Position numbers and translations under genes: made by a program
The notes under the pieces: generated by a model
What the model saw: only the letters and a program-made list of their open reading frames with translations
Databases searched by the model: none
What the model was told of the DNA's origin: nothing
DNA from: Timonella senegalensis JC301
GTDB lineage: Bacteria > Actinomycetota > Actinomycetes > Actinomycetales > Cellulomonadaceae
Length of the DNA: 64,000 nt
Direction: 5' to 3'
NCBI RefSeq assembly: GCF_000312125.1
Contig: NZ_HE978643.1
Span: forward strand, 480,943-544,942
In this document: positions 55,137 to 64,000 of the stretch, in pieces
How the letters are laid out: each line of letters starts with the position of its first letter
Numbering within the stretch: the stretch's first letter is position 1

Positions 55137-56611
55137 CGCAGCTTTCTGGTAAGCGGGTTCTCGTGGTTGGTCTTGGCGTCACCGGGCTCGCCGTGGTTCG
55201 GGCTCTCGGCTCGCTGCTGGAGCAGGACCGCCCGAGGTCAGTGGTGACCCTCGATTCCAAGAACCCGGACGCAACCTTCTCGGACGCTTCCGCGATTTCC
55301 TTTGATGACATCGACCTCGTTGTCACCTCACCTGGTTGGGCACCTTCGACCGAGGTACTTTCCACTGCGGCCGCACTCAACATCCCGATCTGGAGCGAGA
55401 TCGAACTCGCATGGCACCTGCGTGTGCCGAATGAGAAAACCGGCGTACCCGCTCCCTGGCTGGGTGTGACGGGTACGAACGGCAAGACCACTACCGTGCA
55501 GATGCTTGAGTCCATCCTTGCGGCTGACTCCCGTAACACCGTTGCGGTCGGAAACGTGGGAAAGCCAGTAATCGAGGCGGCGCTCGACCCAACCCTCGAC
55601 GTGCTGGCCCTTGAACTCTCGAGCTTCCAACTGCACTACACCCACTCCATGGAACTTGTGGCCGGTGCGGTCCTCAACATCGCGGCGGACCACCTTGATT
55701 GGCACGGATCTCTTGAGGAGTACGCCAAGGCTAAGGGCCGTGTTTTCGAGCATGTTCAGACCGCGTGCGTGTACAACGTCTCTGACCCCATGACCCGAGT
55801 TCTCGTCGAGAACGCGGATGTGGCAGACGGCGCCCGCGCTGTGGGGTTCACGCTCGGTGCTCCTGGTAGAAGCGAAGTTGGGCTGATAGAGGACGTCCTG
55901 TGCGATCGCGCGTTCCACATGGCGAGTGATCACCCGGACCGCCACAACCACGCGGCCGAACTTGCCACGCTTGCGGACCTTGACCACCTAGCGGGGCCGG
56001 GCGGGATGGTTCCGCCGCACGTCGTTGCGAACGCCCTGGCCGCTGCGGCGTTGGCACGCGCGGCGGGGGTATCCTCCCGCGCTGTTCGCGACGGTCTTCG
56101 TAACTTCCACCCTGGCGGACACCGCATCGCCTTGGTGGCATCAACGACCCGTGGTGGTTCCGGAAACAACGCCACGGTGTCTTTTGTCGACGACTCAAAG
56201 GCGACCAACGCTCACGCGGCTGCGGCATCGTTGGACTCGTTCGACAATGGCAAGGTCATCTGGATCGCTGGCGGCCTCGCCAAGGGTGCGTCGTTCGACA
56301 GCCTCGTGGCAACTCGGTCGGCCAAGATGAAGGCTGTGGTTGTTATTGGCGTGGATCAGGCCCCAATGCTCGGCGCGCTCGAACGAAACGCCCCTGAACT
56401 ACCGGTGACGGTCATTGACCCTGCCGAGGCTGAGACCGTCATGGCCCGTGCAGTGCGGGCTGCTTTCGGGTACGCAGAGGACGGCGACGTGATTCTCATG
56501 GCTCCGGCGTGTGCCTCGATGGATCAGTTCGTTTCCTATGCTGACCGCGGTAATGCGTTCACAACTGCAGCTCGTGCACTCGTAGATGAGACTTCTTCGG
56601 TTGGGCGGTGA
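55133..56611 (+). CDS. murD: UDP-MurNAc-L-alanine-D-glutamate ligase MurD
   Basis: Adds D-Glu to UDP-MurNAc-L-Ala. 492 residues from GTG 55133, which overlaps the mraY stop (GTGA); a frame start at 55118 would overlap mraY by 19 bases. [14 protein letters not shown] at the start (UDP-MurNAc site), [15 protein letters not shown] (ATP loop), [13 protein letters not shown] and [12 protein letters not shown], and [17 protein letters not shown] are characteristic. Overlaps ftsW by 4 bases at its end, so mraY-murD-ftsW are translationally linked. Confidence 0.96.
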   Translation: MTQLSGKRVLVVGLGVTGLAVVRALGSLLEQDRPRSVVTLDSKNPDATFSDASAISFDDIDLVVTSPGWAPSTEVLSTAAALNIPIWSEIELAWHLRVPNEKTGVPAPWLGVTGTNGKTTTVQMLESILAADSRNTVAVGNVGKPVIEAALDPTLDVLALELSSFQLHYTHSMELVAGAVLNIAADHLDWHGSLEEYAKAKGRVFEHVQTACVYNVSDPMTRVLVENADVADGARAVGFTLGAPGRSEVGLIEDVLCDRAFHMASDHPDRHNHAAELATLADLDHLAGPGGMVPPHVVANALAAAALARAAGVSSRAVRDGLRNFHPGGHRIALVASTTRGGSGNNATVSFVDDSKATNAHAAAASLDSFDNGKVIWIAGGLAKGASFDSLVATRSAKMKAVVVIGVDQAPMLGALERNAPELPVTVIDPAEAETVMARAVRAAFGYAEDGDVILMAPACASMDQFVSYADRGNAFTTAARALVDETSSVGR

Positions 56612-57882
56612 ATGTGGTGACTCGAGTCCGCCGCGTCGAGGATACTAATTCACGCCGTGGCGTGAACTGGGCGGGTGTCTGGAACTCCTCCATCACCTCC
56701 TATTACCTCATCCTCTGGACCACCGGCACCCTGGTGGTGTTGGGTCTGGTTATGGTGCTCTCGAGTTCTTCCATCGAGTCCCTAGACCGCAGCGGGAACG
56801 CGTACGGGATCTTCACCAAGCAGCTGCTCTTTGCAGTTGCCGGCGCGGTCGCACTGGCAGTCGCGTGCAGGATTCCTCTGCGAATCTACAAGAGCCTGGC
56901 CTGGATTCTGTTTGGGGGCTCGCTCCTTTTGCAAACTCTAGTGTTTACTCCGCTCAACGGTATGTCCGGTGGAGTTCTAGGTAACAACAACTGGTTCGCG
57001 ATTCCTGGCACCCCAATCTCGCTGCAGCCTTCGGAGTTCATCAAGGTGACGCTCTCGATCCTGCTGGGCACGATGCTCTCGAGAACTCTTGCAACCTCTA
57101 AGAGCTGGGTGCACGTTCTGGTTCCCACGGGTGCGGCTTCGCTCGCCGCACTCGGCCTTGTGATGGCCGGAAACGACCTTGGAACCGCGCTCGTGATCTG
57201 TCTGGTCATTGCCTCCGCATTCTTTGTTGCGGGTATTCCGCTCAAGTGGTTTGCAGGTCTCGGCGCGCTGGGCGCAGTTGCAGTCGCGATCTTCGTCATT
57301 CCGAACGGCAATCGCATGGGCCGCATCATGGCCGCGTACGACTCCACATGCGATGCCTCGGACCAGTTGTGTTACCAAGTGATCCGCGGCCTTGAAGGGC
57401 TTGGTTCCGGGGGATTGACAGGTGTCGGGTTGGGTTCCGGCTCCGAAAAGTGGAAGTACTTGCCTGAGGCGCAAAACGACTTCATCTTCGCCGTCATTGG
57501 GGAAGAGATTGGTTTTCTTGGCTCCCTCCTTGTCCTGCTTGCTTTCGTCTCGCTCGGCATTGGTATGGTTCGCGTGATCCTCCGACACCAGGATCCGATG
57601 GTCAAGATCACGACCGCGGGTATCGCGGCGTGGATCCTAGGTCAGGCCCTTATCAACATCGGGGTTGTTACCCGCATCCTGCCCGTGATTGGAGTTCCGC
57701 TGCCGCTCGTGTCTGCCGGTGGTTCGGCTTTGGTCGCCACCATGCTGGCGCTGGGCGTAGTTCTTTCGTTTGCCCGTACTGAACCAGGTGCGCAAGAGGC
57801 ATTCAGTGCAAGGCCATCGATGGTTCGCAAGACCATCGCAGTTATTTCGAGTTCCAGCGGGCGCTCAAGGCGCTCGTCGTAG
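56608..57882 (+). CDS. ftsW: Septal peptidoglycan glycosyltransferase FtsW
   Basis: SEDS-family polymerase that works with FtsI at the septum. 424 residues, ten predicted membrane helices. Family blocks: VLGLVMVLSSSSIES, FTKQLLFAVAGAVALAVA, LQPSEFIKVTLSILLG, NDLGTALVI, LPEAQNDFIFAVIGEEIGFLGS (with the conserved acidic residue), and IGVPLPLVSAGGSALV. The GTG start overlaps the murD stop (GTGA). The cytoplasmic tail after the last helix (~45 residues) is Ser/Arg-rich. Confidence 0.96.
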   Translation: MNVVTRVRRVEDTNSRRGVNWAGVWNSSITSYYLILWTTGTLVVLGLVMVLSSSSIESLDRSGNAYGIFTKQLLFAVAGAVALAVACRIPLRIYKSLAWILFGGSLLLQTLVFTPLNGMSGGVLGNNNWFAIPGTPISLQPSEFIKVTLSILLGTMLSRTLATSKSWVHVLVPTGAASLAALGLVMAGNDLGTALVICLVIASAFFVAGIPLKWFAGLGALGAVAVAIFVIPNGNRMGRIMAAYDSTCDASDQLCYQVIRGLEGLGSGGLTGVGLGSGSEKWKYLPEAQNDFIFAVIGEEIGFLGSLLVLLAFVSLGIGMVRVILRHQDPMVKITTAGIAAWILGQALINIGVVTRILPVIGVPLPLVSAGGSALVATMLALGVVLSFARTEPGAQEAFSARPSMVRKTIAVISSSSGRSRRSS

Positions 57883-57894
57883 GGGAGAGTTTCG

Positions 57895-59028
57895 TTGCCT
57901 AAGTCAATCTTGCTGGCTGGCGGGGGTACCGCCGGCCACGTTAACCCGTTGCTTGCCGTTGCCACTGCCGTGCGCCAGAAGTATCCGGATGCGGCCATTA
58001 CTGTGCTTGGCACTCGTGAGGGTCTTGAGGCTGATCTCGTACCTTCGCGTGGATTCGACATGCGGTTTGTGCCGCGCGTGCCGATGCCGCGTCGCCCAAC
58101 CCCCCAGTGGTTTGCACTTCCTTCAAAGCTGCAAAGCGCCGTCACCGCGGCCCGCGAGGCCATCACCGAGATCGACGCGGATGTCGTGATCGGGTTCGGC
58201 GGATACGTGTCGACTCCGGCGTACTTGGCTGCTCGAAAGCTCGATGTGCCCATCGTGGTTCAGGAGCAGAACGCCCGTGCGGGGATCGCCAACAAACTGG
58301 GTGCCCGCTGGGCCAAGGCCGTGACCACCACGTTCGAGAGCACTGCACTGCCTAGCTCGCAGGTGACGGGCCTTCCCTTGCGCGCGGAGATTTCTGCGTT
58401 GATCAGCGCGCTCGAAAACAACCCGGAGCAGACCCGCCGTGCCGCCGCAGCTGAGCTCGGCCTCGACCCGAACCGCCCAATTCTCCTGGTCACCGGCGGG
58501 TCGCTCGGCGCCCTGCGTCTGAACCGGACGATCACTCAGGTGGCACCGGAACTCCTTGAGGGTGGTGTCCAGATCCTGCACCTGACGGGTAAGGGCAAGT
58601 CTGAGCAGGTCCTCGAGGACCTTTCCTCGCTCGATCCAATTGCGCGCGCGGACTATCACGTCCTCGAGTACCTCGTCCGCATGGACCTCGCATATGCCGT
58701 CGCCGACCTTGTGGTCTGCCGTTCGGGTGCGGGCACCGTGTGCGAGCTCGCCGCTCTCAGCCTGCCTGCCGTGTTCGTCCCGCTTCCCATCGGCAACGGT
58801 GAGCAGAAGCTCAACGCCGGGCCCATGGTGGACGCCGGGGGCGCCCTTATTATCGACGATTCACTCTTTACCGAGAACTGGGTGCGTTCCAACGTGGTTC
58901 CGTTGGTACGTGATCGTGCCACGCTCGGGCGTATGGCGATAGCTGCGCGTTCGGTGGGTAAACCCTACGCAACTGCGCGCGTTCTGGAGGTTCTTGAAGG
59001 TGTTGCTGGTTGGAGCTCCAATGACTGA
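57895..59028 (+). CDS. murG: Lipid II synthase MurG (N-acetylglucosaminyltransferase)
   Basis: Transfers GlcNAc to lipid I, giving lipid II. 377 residues. ILLAGGGTAGHVNPLLA (UDP-sugar/lipid binding), GFGGYVSTPAYLAARKLDVPIVVQEQNARAGIANK, LVTGGSLGALRLN and CRSGAGTVCELAALSLPAVFVPLP are diagnostic. The start is TTG 57895 with AGGGGAGAG seven bases upstream, and 12 bases after ftsW. Its last eight bases overlap the murC start. Confidence 0.96.
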   Translation: MPKSILLAGGGTAGHVNPLLAVATAVRQKYPDAAITVLGTREGLEADLVPSRGFDMRFVPRVPMPRRPTPQWFALPSKLQSAVTAAREAITEIDADVVIGFGGYVSTPAYLAARKLDVPIVVQEQNARAGIANKLGARWAKAVTTTFESTALPSSQVTGLPLRAEISALISALENNPEQTRRAAAAELGLDPNRPILLVTGGSLGALRLNRTITQVAPELLEGGVQILHLTGKGKSEQVLEDLSSLDPIARADYHVLEYLVRMDLAYAVADLVVCRSGAGTVCELAALSLPAVFVPLPIGNGEQKLNAGPMVDAGGALIIDDSLFTENWVRSNVVPLVRDRATLGRMAIAARSVGKPYATARVLEVLEGVAGWSSND

Positions 59029-60484
59029 TTCACGGTACGACGCACTGTCGCAGGACGCTACGGCATCTGGTGTTGGGCGCATTCACTTTGTAGGTATTGG
59101 TGGCGCGGGTATGTCCGTCCTCGCGCAGATGTTCCACGAACTTGGTGCTGAAGTCACCGGTTCAGACGCGCACGAGAGTGACGTCGTTTCGGCACTGCGT
59201 GCGCTGGGTATAGCGGTTTCGGTTCCTCAGCACGAGCGCAACGTGACGGGCGCCGATGTCGTCACAGTATCGTCGGCAATCAGAGACACCAACCCGGAGT
59301 TCATGCGGGCCAAGGAACTTGGCCTCCCCGTCATCCACCGGTCACAGGCGTTGGCGCTGCTCATGTCGGACCGCCGCGCAGTGGCGGTCGCTGGTGCCCA
59401 CGGCAAAACCACGACCTCCGCGATGATCGCGGTGAGCGCGATGGAGTGCGGGCTCGAGCCCAGCTACGCGATCGGCGGTTCGGTCCGTACAGCCACCGGT
59501 GCGGTCGCCGGTGGCCAGATCGGTGCGGGCGATGTGCTTGTCGCCGAGGCCGATGAGTCCGACGGATCGTTCCTTAACTACAGGCCGTACATTGCCGTTG
59601 TGACCAACGTCGAGCCCGACCACTTGGACCACTACGGCACCAAGGAGGCCTTTGAAGAGGCGTTCGTGAAGTTCGCGGGCCAGGTCGTTGACGGCGGAGC
59701 GCTCGTGGCGTGCGGCGATGACGAAGGCTCCCAGCGCCTCGCACACGCACGCAGCGCGCAGGGCGCCCGAGTGGTCACATATGGATTTGGGCAAGACAAC
59801 ACAATTCGCCTGACGCAGTTCGCGCAGGCGGAGGGCGCGACTGGCGCCTCGTTTACACTCACGTGGGACGACATTCCCGCAGCCGACGGGGTTATCGCCG
59901 GCGGCACCCAGCGCATTGCGCTCAAGGTTCCGGGCGTTCACAATGCGCTCAACGCTTCCGCTGCGTTTGGCACGATGCTTCTGCTCGGAGCCACTCCGCA
60001 GGCAGCCGCAGCCGGGCTCGTGGCGTTCCTGGGCACCGGACGGCGGTTTGAAGAGCGTGGACAAGTGGACAACATTCGGGTTGTCGACGACTACGCTCAC
60101 CACCCCACCGAGGTCGCGGCACTGTTGAACGCTGCTCGGGTGTCCGCTGGCGATGGGCGCGTTGGTGTCCTGTTCCAGCCGCACCTATACTCGCGCACCC
60201 GCATTTTCCAACAGGAGTTTGCGCAGGCATTCGACCTGGCGGACTTCACGATCATCACGGGGGTCTACGCCGCGCGCGAGGACTTGGATCCCGCCGTCAC
60301 GGGACACCTCATTGCGGACCGTATGACGGCCTATGTCGAGGTTGTTGACGAGAAGGTCCTCGCGGCACACCGCATCGCGGAGCTTGCCGAACCTGGCGAC
60401 CTCATTCTCACGGTTGGGGCAGGGGACGTCACGGAGCTCGGGTCCGTGATCCTTGCTGATCTGCAGGGAGTCACCAAAGCGTAA
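59021..60484 (+). CDS. murC: UDP-MurNAc-L-alanine ligase MurC
   Basis: Adds the first amino acid, L-Ala, to UDP-MurNAc. 487 residues from ATG 59021, which has TTGGAG seven bases upstream inside murG; an in-frame start at 58994 would overlap murG more. RIHFVGIGGAGMSVLAQMFHELGAEVTGSD, GAHGKTTTSAMIA (ATP loop), EADESDGSFLNY, NVEPDHLDHYG and VVDDYAHHPTEVAALL are family hallmarks. The stop TAA overlaps the ftsQ ATG by one base (TAATG). Confidence 0.96.
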   Translation: MTDSRYDALSQDATASGVGRIHFVGIGGAGMSVLAQMFHELGAEVTGSDAHESDVVSALRALGIAVSVPQHERNVTGADVVTVSSAIRDTNPEFMRAKELGLPVIHRSQALALLMSDRRAVAVAGAHGKTTTSAMIAVSAMECGLEPSYAIGGSVRTATGAVAGGQIGAGDVLVAEADESDGSFLNYRPYIAVVTNVEPDHLDHYGTKEAFEEAFVKFAGQVVDGGALVACGDDEGSQRLAHARSAQGARVVTYGFGQDNTIRLTQFAQAEGATGASFTLTWDDIPAADGVIAGGTQRIALKVPGVHNALNASAAFGTMLLLGATPQAAAAGLVAFLGTGRRFEERGQVDNIRVVDDYAHHPTEVAALLNAARVSAGDGRVGVLFQPHLYSRTRIFQQEFAQAFDLADFTIITGVYAAREDLDPAVTGHLIADRMTAYVEVVDEKVLAAHRIAELAEPGDLILTVGAGDVTELGSVILADLQGVTKA

Positions 60485-61596
60485 TGAAACCCCCATCACG
60501 ACCACGCGTACCTCGTAGCCCTCACAGTAACGGGGGAGCTAACTCGCCCAGCGCTGACTCCGCGCCGTCACCTGCTACAGGCGGCATGCGGAGTAGTGGC
60601 GTCTCGGGCGAAGTTCGAGTGCGTACTGGTGCATCGGCTCTGGGAGGCACCTCGGGTTCGGGAACAGAAGCGGTTCCTGAACGGAGGCGGATCTCGTCAG
60701 GTGGGGGGAGCGGAGCCGCTGGCACTTCGCGCACGTTCGATCTTGAAGGCACGGGTAGTGGGAAACCGCGTGCACAGCAGTCGGGGCGTGCCGGAAAGCC
60801 CACGCAATCCGGGGCGCTCGTGGCCCCCACTACTAAGAGCTCGTCCAAGGTGGCGGTGCTATCCACGGGTGTTGCTGACAGACTGGCAGAGCGTGAAGCG
60901 ATTGAGCTTCACGACAAGCGCCGCAAGATGTGGATTTTTGGTTCGGTATTCGCTGTTCTTGGCCTCCTCACGTGGGCTTTCGTGTTCTCTTCCGTCTTTG
61001 CGCTGCGCTTGGGCGAGGTACAGGTGTGGGGCGCGGAGAAGTACGTCACCGAACAGGAAGTTGTGGACCAGATTAAGCCAATCGAGGGCACGCCGCTGGC
61101 TCGTCTGGACATGAACGGCATACACGACGCCGTCGCGCAGATCCCGAACGTCAAGTCAGTTGCGCAGACGAGGCGTTGGCCCAACGGCGTCACGATCACT
61201 ATTGTCGAGAGGGCGCCCGTGGCGGCAGTTCCCGTCGAGGGGGAGTATGCGCTCCTGGATCTCACGGCGGTTGAAGTAGCCACCGTGAAGAAGGCGCCCA
61301 AGGACGTTCCAATCGTCAATATTCCCGTGGGCAAGGAGAATGAAGTCACCTTGACCACGGTTTTGGAAGTGCTCGATACGCTTCCGCAATCTCTGCTCAA
61401 GGACATCAAATCAATTCGTGCATTTACGCAGGACAATATTGTTTTTACCCTGCGGGACAACCTCACCGTCCAATGGGGAAACTCAGCTGAGACGCAATTG
61501 AAAGTTCAGGTTCTCGAACGCCTGAGGCCTACCGCTCTCGATGAGGGTAAGTCCACCATCGATCTTTCCGCCCCGACTTTCCCAATCATTCGATAG
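60484..61596 (+). CDS. ftsQ: Cell-division protein FtsQ (DivIB type) with a long N-terminal tail
   Basis: Part of the FtsQLB complex that activates septal synthesis. 370 residues. The first ~145 are low in complexity, rich in Ser, Gly, Pro and Arg, presumably cytoplasmic. One membrane helix (about 149-172) is followed by a POTRA domain (FALRLGEVQVWGAEKYVTEQEVVDQIKPIEGTPLARLDMNGIHDAVAQIPNVKSV) and the beta domain (WPNGVTITIVERAPVAAV). ATG 60484 shares a base with the murC stop. It ends 244 bases before ftsZ, which has its own promoter region. Confidence 0.92.
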   Translation: MKPPSRPRVPRSPHSNGGANSPSADSAPSPATGGMRSSGVSGEVRVRTGASALGGTSGSGTEAVPERRRISSGGGSGAAGTSRTFDLEGTGSGKPRAQQSGRAGKPTQSGALVAPTTKSSSKVAVLSTGVADRLAEREAIELHDKRRKMWIFGSVFAVLGLLTWAFVFSSVFALRLGEVQVWGAEKYVTEQEVVDQIKPIEGTPLARLDMNGIHDAVAQIPNVKSVAQTRRWPNGVTITIVERAPVAAVPVEGEYALLDLTAVEVATVKKAPKDVPIVNIPVGKENEVTLTTVLEVLDTLPQSLLKDIKSIRAFTQDNIVFTLRDNLTVQWGNSAETQLKVQVLERLRPTALDEGKSTIDLSAPTFPIIR

Positions 61597-61722
61597 GCGC
61601 TTGCCCCAGCGGGTGAAGAATGCGTGAGGGGTGGGGTGCTCCAGTGGCGTGTCGAGGCGCTGTTGGGCCTAAACGTTGGCCCACTCACATAGATTAGTTA
61701 TAGCGACACACTACGAATGATG

Positions 61723-61751
61723 TTGATAGCCGAGGCGGTTCAACATAACGT
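61723..61751 (+). promoter_or_regulatory. Candidate ftsZ promoter
   Basis: TTGATA (61723-61728) and TAACGT (61746-61751) are separated by exactly 17 bases; TAACGT fits the TANNNT -10 rule. A further TTGACA is at 61766-61771. The gene starts at 61841. At least one promoter here would let ftsZ be expressed above the level of the upstream cluster. Confidence 0.5.
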
Positions 61752-61778
61752 TTCGATAGCAGTACTTGACAATTCTTT

Positions 61779-61803
61779 AACCTTCAACCTGAGGTTTAAG
61801 GTT
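61779..61803. promoter_or_regulatory. Near-perfect 25-bp palindrome upstream of ftsZ
   Basis: Two 12-base arms (61779-61790 AACCTTCAACCT and 61792-61803 AGGTTTAAGGTT) with one mismatched pair and a central G. The arms contain nested AACCT/AGGTT units. It lies 38-62 bases before the ftsZ start codon, overlapping the region after TTGACA, and is a plausible operator or 5'-UTR stem. I do not know the protein that would bind it. Confidence 0.65.
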
Positions 61804-61840
61804 GTTGGTTGAAGAAGGCACCGAATCGGAAGGCAAGAGC

Positions 61841-63154
61841 GTGACAACTCCGCAGAACTACCTAGCAGTGATCAAGGTGGTGGGCATCGGTGGTGGTGGT
61901 GTAAACGCCGTCAACCGAATGATTGAGGTGGGGCTCAAGGGTGTTGAGTTCATTGCGATCAACACTGACGCCCAGGCGCTTCTGATGTCGGATGCCGACG
62001 TCAAACTTGACGTCGGACGCGAACTCACCCGTGGTCTTGGCGCTGGCGCCGACCCTGAAGTTGGCAAGAAGGCCGCAGAGGACCACGAGCAGGAAATCGA
62101 AGAGGTGCTGCGGGGCGCAGATATGGTCTTCGTTACCGCAGGCGAGGGTGGTGGAACCGGAACCGGTGGCGCACCCGTCGTGGCACGCATTGCCCGGTCG
62201 CTCGGTGCGCTGACCGTTGGTGTTGTGACGCGACCCTTCTCATTTGAAGGTCGCCGCCGCGCGAACCAAGCTGACTCCGGAATCGACGCCCTGCGTAAGG
62301 AAGTCGACACCCTCATTGTCATTCCAAACGACCGTCTGCTCTCGATGGCGGACCGTTCAGTTTCCGCGCTCGACGCATTCCACTCCGCTGACCAGGTGCT
62401 GCTCTCCGGTGTCCAGGGAATCACTGACCTGATTACCACGCCGGGTCTGATCAACCTCGACTTTGCAGACGTCAAGTCGGTTATGCAGGGTGCGGGTTCC
62501 GCACTCATGGGTATCGGTTCCGCACGCGGCGAGGATCGTGCAGTGCAGGCTGCCGAACTCGCTATTTCCTCTCCGCTGCTCGAAGCTTCGATCGACGGTG
62601 CGCACGGCGTGCTGATCTCGATCCAGGGTGGCTCCGACCTTGGTCTCCAGGAAATCAACGAGGCAGCACGTCTCGTTCACGAAGCTGCGCACGCGGAAGC
62701 AAACATCATCTTTGGTACCGTGATCGACGACGCGCTGGGCGATGAAGTGCGTGTCACGGTCATCGCGGCCGGGTTCGACGGTGGAAACCCGCAGCCGCGC
62801 CAGGACATGCGTGGATACGGATCCCAGTCGGCTCCTGCACCTGTTGCCCCGCGGGAGGAGCGTCCAGCGCTTCCTCGCGACGAGCCGGCTCCCGTCACCT
62901 CAGGCCTCCGCGCACTCAACCGCCCGGTTGTCCCCATGGAGAACGAGCGCCAACAGTATGCGGCAACTCCAACGCAGAGCCAGTACTCGGTTCCTGCGGC
63001 TGAGCAGCCGGTTCCTCGCTTCATCTCGGAGCCGACCCCGCAGTCGCCAGAGACTAACTCCGCACCACACCTTGAAGTCCCACGCATCTTTGACGAGGAG
63101 CCACCTCGTCGCCGTCCCATCGATGACCTAGATGTGCCAGACTTCCTGAAGTGA
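61841..63154 (+). CDS. ftsZ: Cell-division GTPase FtsZ
   Basis: Tubulin-like protein that forms the division ring. 437 residues from GTG 61841 ([25 protein letters not shown]), the usual actinobacterial start; GGAAGG lies eight bases upstream. TTG 61802 in the same frame is less likely. The GTP-binding [10 protein letters not shown] is near residue 103, and the T7 loop is [11 protein letters not shown]. The core ends near residue 315; an Ala/Pro/Gln-rich linker leads to the C-terminal peptide [10 protein letters not shown] that binds SepF and others. The stop overlaps pgeF by four bases. Confidence 0.98.
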   Translation: MTTPQNYLAVIKVVGIGGGGVNAVNRMIEVGLKGVEFIAINTDAQALLMSDADVKLDVGRELTRGLGAGADPEVGKKAAEDHEQEIEEVLRGADMVFVTAGEGGGTGTGGAPVVARIARSLGALTVGVVTRPFSFEGRRRANQADSGIDALRKEVDTLIVIPNDRLLSMADRSVSALDAFHSADQVLLSGVQGITDLITTPGLINLDFADVKSVMQGAGSALMGIGSARGEDRAVQAAELAISSPLLEASIDGAHGVLISIQGGSDLGLQEINEAARLVHEAAHAEANIIFGTVIDDALGDEVRVTVIAAGFDGGNPQPRQDMRGYGSQSAPAPVAPREERPALPRDEPAPVTSGLRALNRPVVPMENERQQYAATPTQSQYSVPAAEQPVPRFISEPTPQSPETNSAPHLEVPRIFDEEPPRRRPIDDLDVPDFLK

Positions 63155-63942
63155 TCAACCAACACGATATCCCGGTGACCGAGGTCGACCTCGGTCCCGG
63201 GATTCGCGCTTTTTACACCTCGCGTTCGGGCGGCTGCTCAGTGGGCGCCTACGAGGGCCTCAACGTCGGGGACGCGGTCGGAGATGCGGCAGATGCCGTG
63301 GAGTCGAACCGGGACGCCCTGGGGGCCTTCACCGGCACCTCGGTGAACTACTTGCGCCAGGTCCACGGGAATGCGGTGGTGGACGTTACCGCGAGCGACG
63401 CTCGAAACTCCCGCACGCCGGGCGCTGAGCGGCAGGCGGACGGCGCTGTGACCTCCGATCCTGCTGTGGCGCTGTGCGTCTACGTTGCGGATTGCGTGCC
63501 AGTTCTTTTGGCAGACCCTGTAGCACGGATCATAGGGTCGGCACACGCAGGCCGGCCAGGGTTAGAAGCGCGCATAATCTCTCATACGATCGAACTCATG
63601 GTGTGTCAGGGCGCTGACGCGTCACGCATTCGAGCAGCCGTCGGGCCGTGCATTTGTCCGCGATGCTACGAAGTGCCCGCAGAAATGGCGCTGAGGTTTG
63701 CGCAGAACACCGGAACTGTCGTCTCACAGACGCAATGGGACACTCCTGGCATTGAGCTCAGGGTTGCTGCCCACAAGGAACTAGCGGCGGCTGGTGTCGC
63801 GCAGATCGTCCATGTGGACGTGTGCACCTATGAATCTGGGGAGTTGTACTCGCATCGATGGTCAACTCATCATGCCGAGGATACAGGAGGGGCGTCCGGC
63901 CGCTTTGCCGGAATCGTCAGGTTAGACGTGCCCAAGAAGTAG
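63151..63942 (+). CDS. pgeF: Peptidoglycan editing factor PgeF / YfiH-type laccase-domain protein
   Basis: 263 residues of the DUF152/laccase-fold family; in E. coli PgeF removes wrongly incorporated L-Ser from UDP-MurNAc-peptides, while other members show purine nucleoside phosphorylase-like or multi-copper oxidase activity. The metal site residues are seen in [11 protein letters not shown] (His), VADCVPVLL (Cys) and AHAGRPGL (His); [12 protein letters not shown] is also conserved. GTG 63151 overlaps the ftsZ stop (GTGA). This gene is a conserved last member of actinobacterial dcw clusters. The 58 bases after it, to the window end, hold no identifiable gene; sepF would be expected further downstream. 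Confidence 0.92.
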   Translation: MINQHDIPVTEVDLGPGIRAFYTSRSGGCSVGAYEGLNVGDAVGDAADAVESNRDALGAFTGTSVNYLRQVHGNAVVDVTASDARNSRTPGAERQADGAVTSDPAVALCVYVADCVPVLLADPVARIIGSAHAGRPGLEARIISHTIELMVCQGADASRIRAAVGPCICPRCYEVPAEMALRFAQNTGTVVSQTQWDTPGIELRVAAHKELAAAGVAQIVHVDVCTYESGELYSHRWSTHHAEDTGGASGRFAGIVRLDVPKK

Positions 63943-64000
63943 TACAAATCGTAAAAGTTAGTGGTGAAACCTAGTTACCTCTAGGCGTGTCGCCAAAAAA

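Noticed and set aside
59342-60184. 280-residue minus-strand frame opposite murC
   Set aside because: Antisense of a conserved MurC region; no recognisable domain.

Overview
The window is a stretch of core chromosome from a GC-rich actinobacterium. The first ~36 kb follows the actinobacterial order known from Mycobacterium tuberculosis: thyA-folA-dapA-rnj-ftsK-pgsA-cinA-clgR-recA-recX-miaB-miaA-dapF-hflX-lexA-SOS LysM gene-nrdR. The last ~18 kb is a complete dcw (division and cell wall) cluster from mraZ to ftsZ-pgeF. MurE carries DDPY where meso-DAP-adding enzymes carry DNPR, which argues for L-Lys (or a similar diamine) in the peptidoglycan. Together with the small SOS/dcw gene set this points towards Actinomycetaceae-like taxa, but the genus cannot be fixed from the sequence alone. 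No rRNA, tRNA, CRISPR array, insertion sequence or prophage was recognised.

Layout. 1-4100 (+): thyA (5' end cut off), folA, dapA, RNase J. 4357-5703 (-): CapA-like protein. 5821-10606 (+): ftsK, pgsA, cinA (C-terminal domain only), clgR. 10689-16569 (-): Nei-type glycosylase and Lhr helicase. 16634-18780 (+): DUF3046 gene, recA, recX. 18938-22298 (-): gluABCD-type amino-acid ABC transporter. 22434-24161 (+): miaB. 24334-25466 (-): two YbjN-like genes. 25667-28323 (+): LigB-like protein, miaA, dapF. 28334-28996 (-): methyltransferase. 29170-33971 (+): hflX, a frameshifted dinG-type helicase, ldh. 34114-34821 (-): lexA, divergent from a LysM gene and nrdR (35018-36145, +). 36348-41136 (-): aldo/keto reductase, serA, HelD helicase. 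41386-42324 (+): PAC2 protein. 42417-43352 (-): spermidine-synthase-like protein. 43445-45757 (+): SAV_6107-type HEPN gene, dinB, DUF3040 gene. 46294-63942 (+): the dcw cluster.

Two functional themes dominate. The first is an SOS regulon: LexA-type operators (TCGAAC-N4-GTTCGA) sit before recA, lexA, the LysM gene (two abutting sites) and the HEPN-dinB pair. The window therefore holds the sensor (RecA), its modulator (RecX), the repressor, a probable division inhibitor, an error-prone polymerase and a HEPN protein of unknown role. The second is peptidoglycan synthesis and division, headed by mraZ. Its ~430-bp leader contains several GTGG/CCAC arrays with exact 10-bp period, the expected form of MraZ operators. 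dapA and dapF supply the lysine/DAP pathway.

Most convergent gene junctions hold a long, perfect inverted repeat, probably a bidirectional terminator; the longest is a 68-bp palindrome without a loop at 4167-4234. The strongest leads for unexplored biology are the LexA-controlled HEPN-dinB unit, the MraZ-box arrays, the palindrome before ftsZ, and the dinG frameshift. The rest is ordinary housekeeping sequence.
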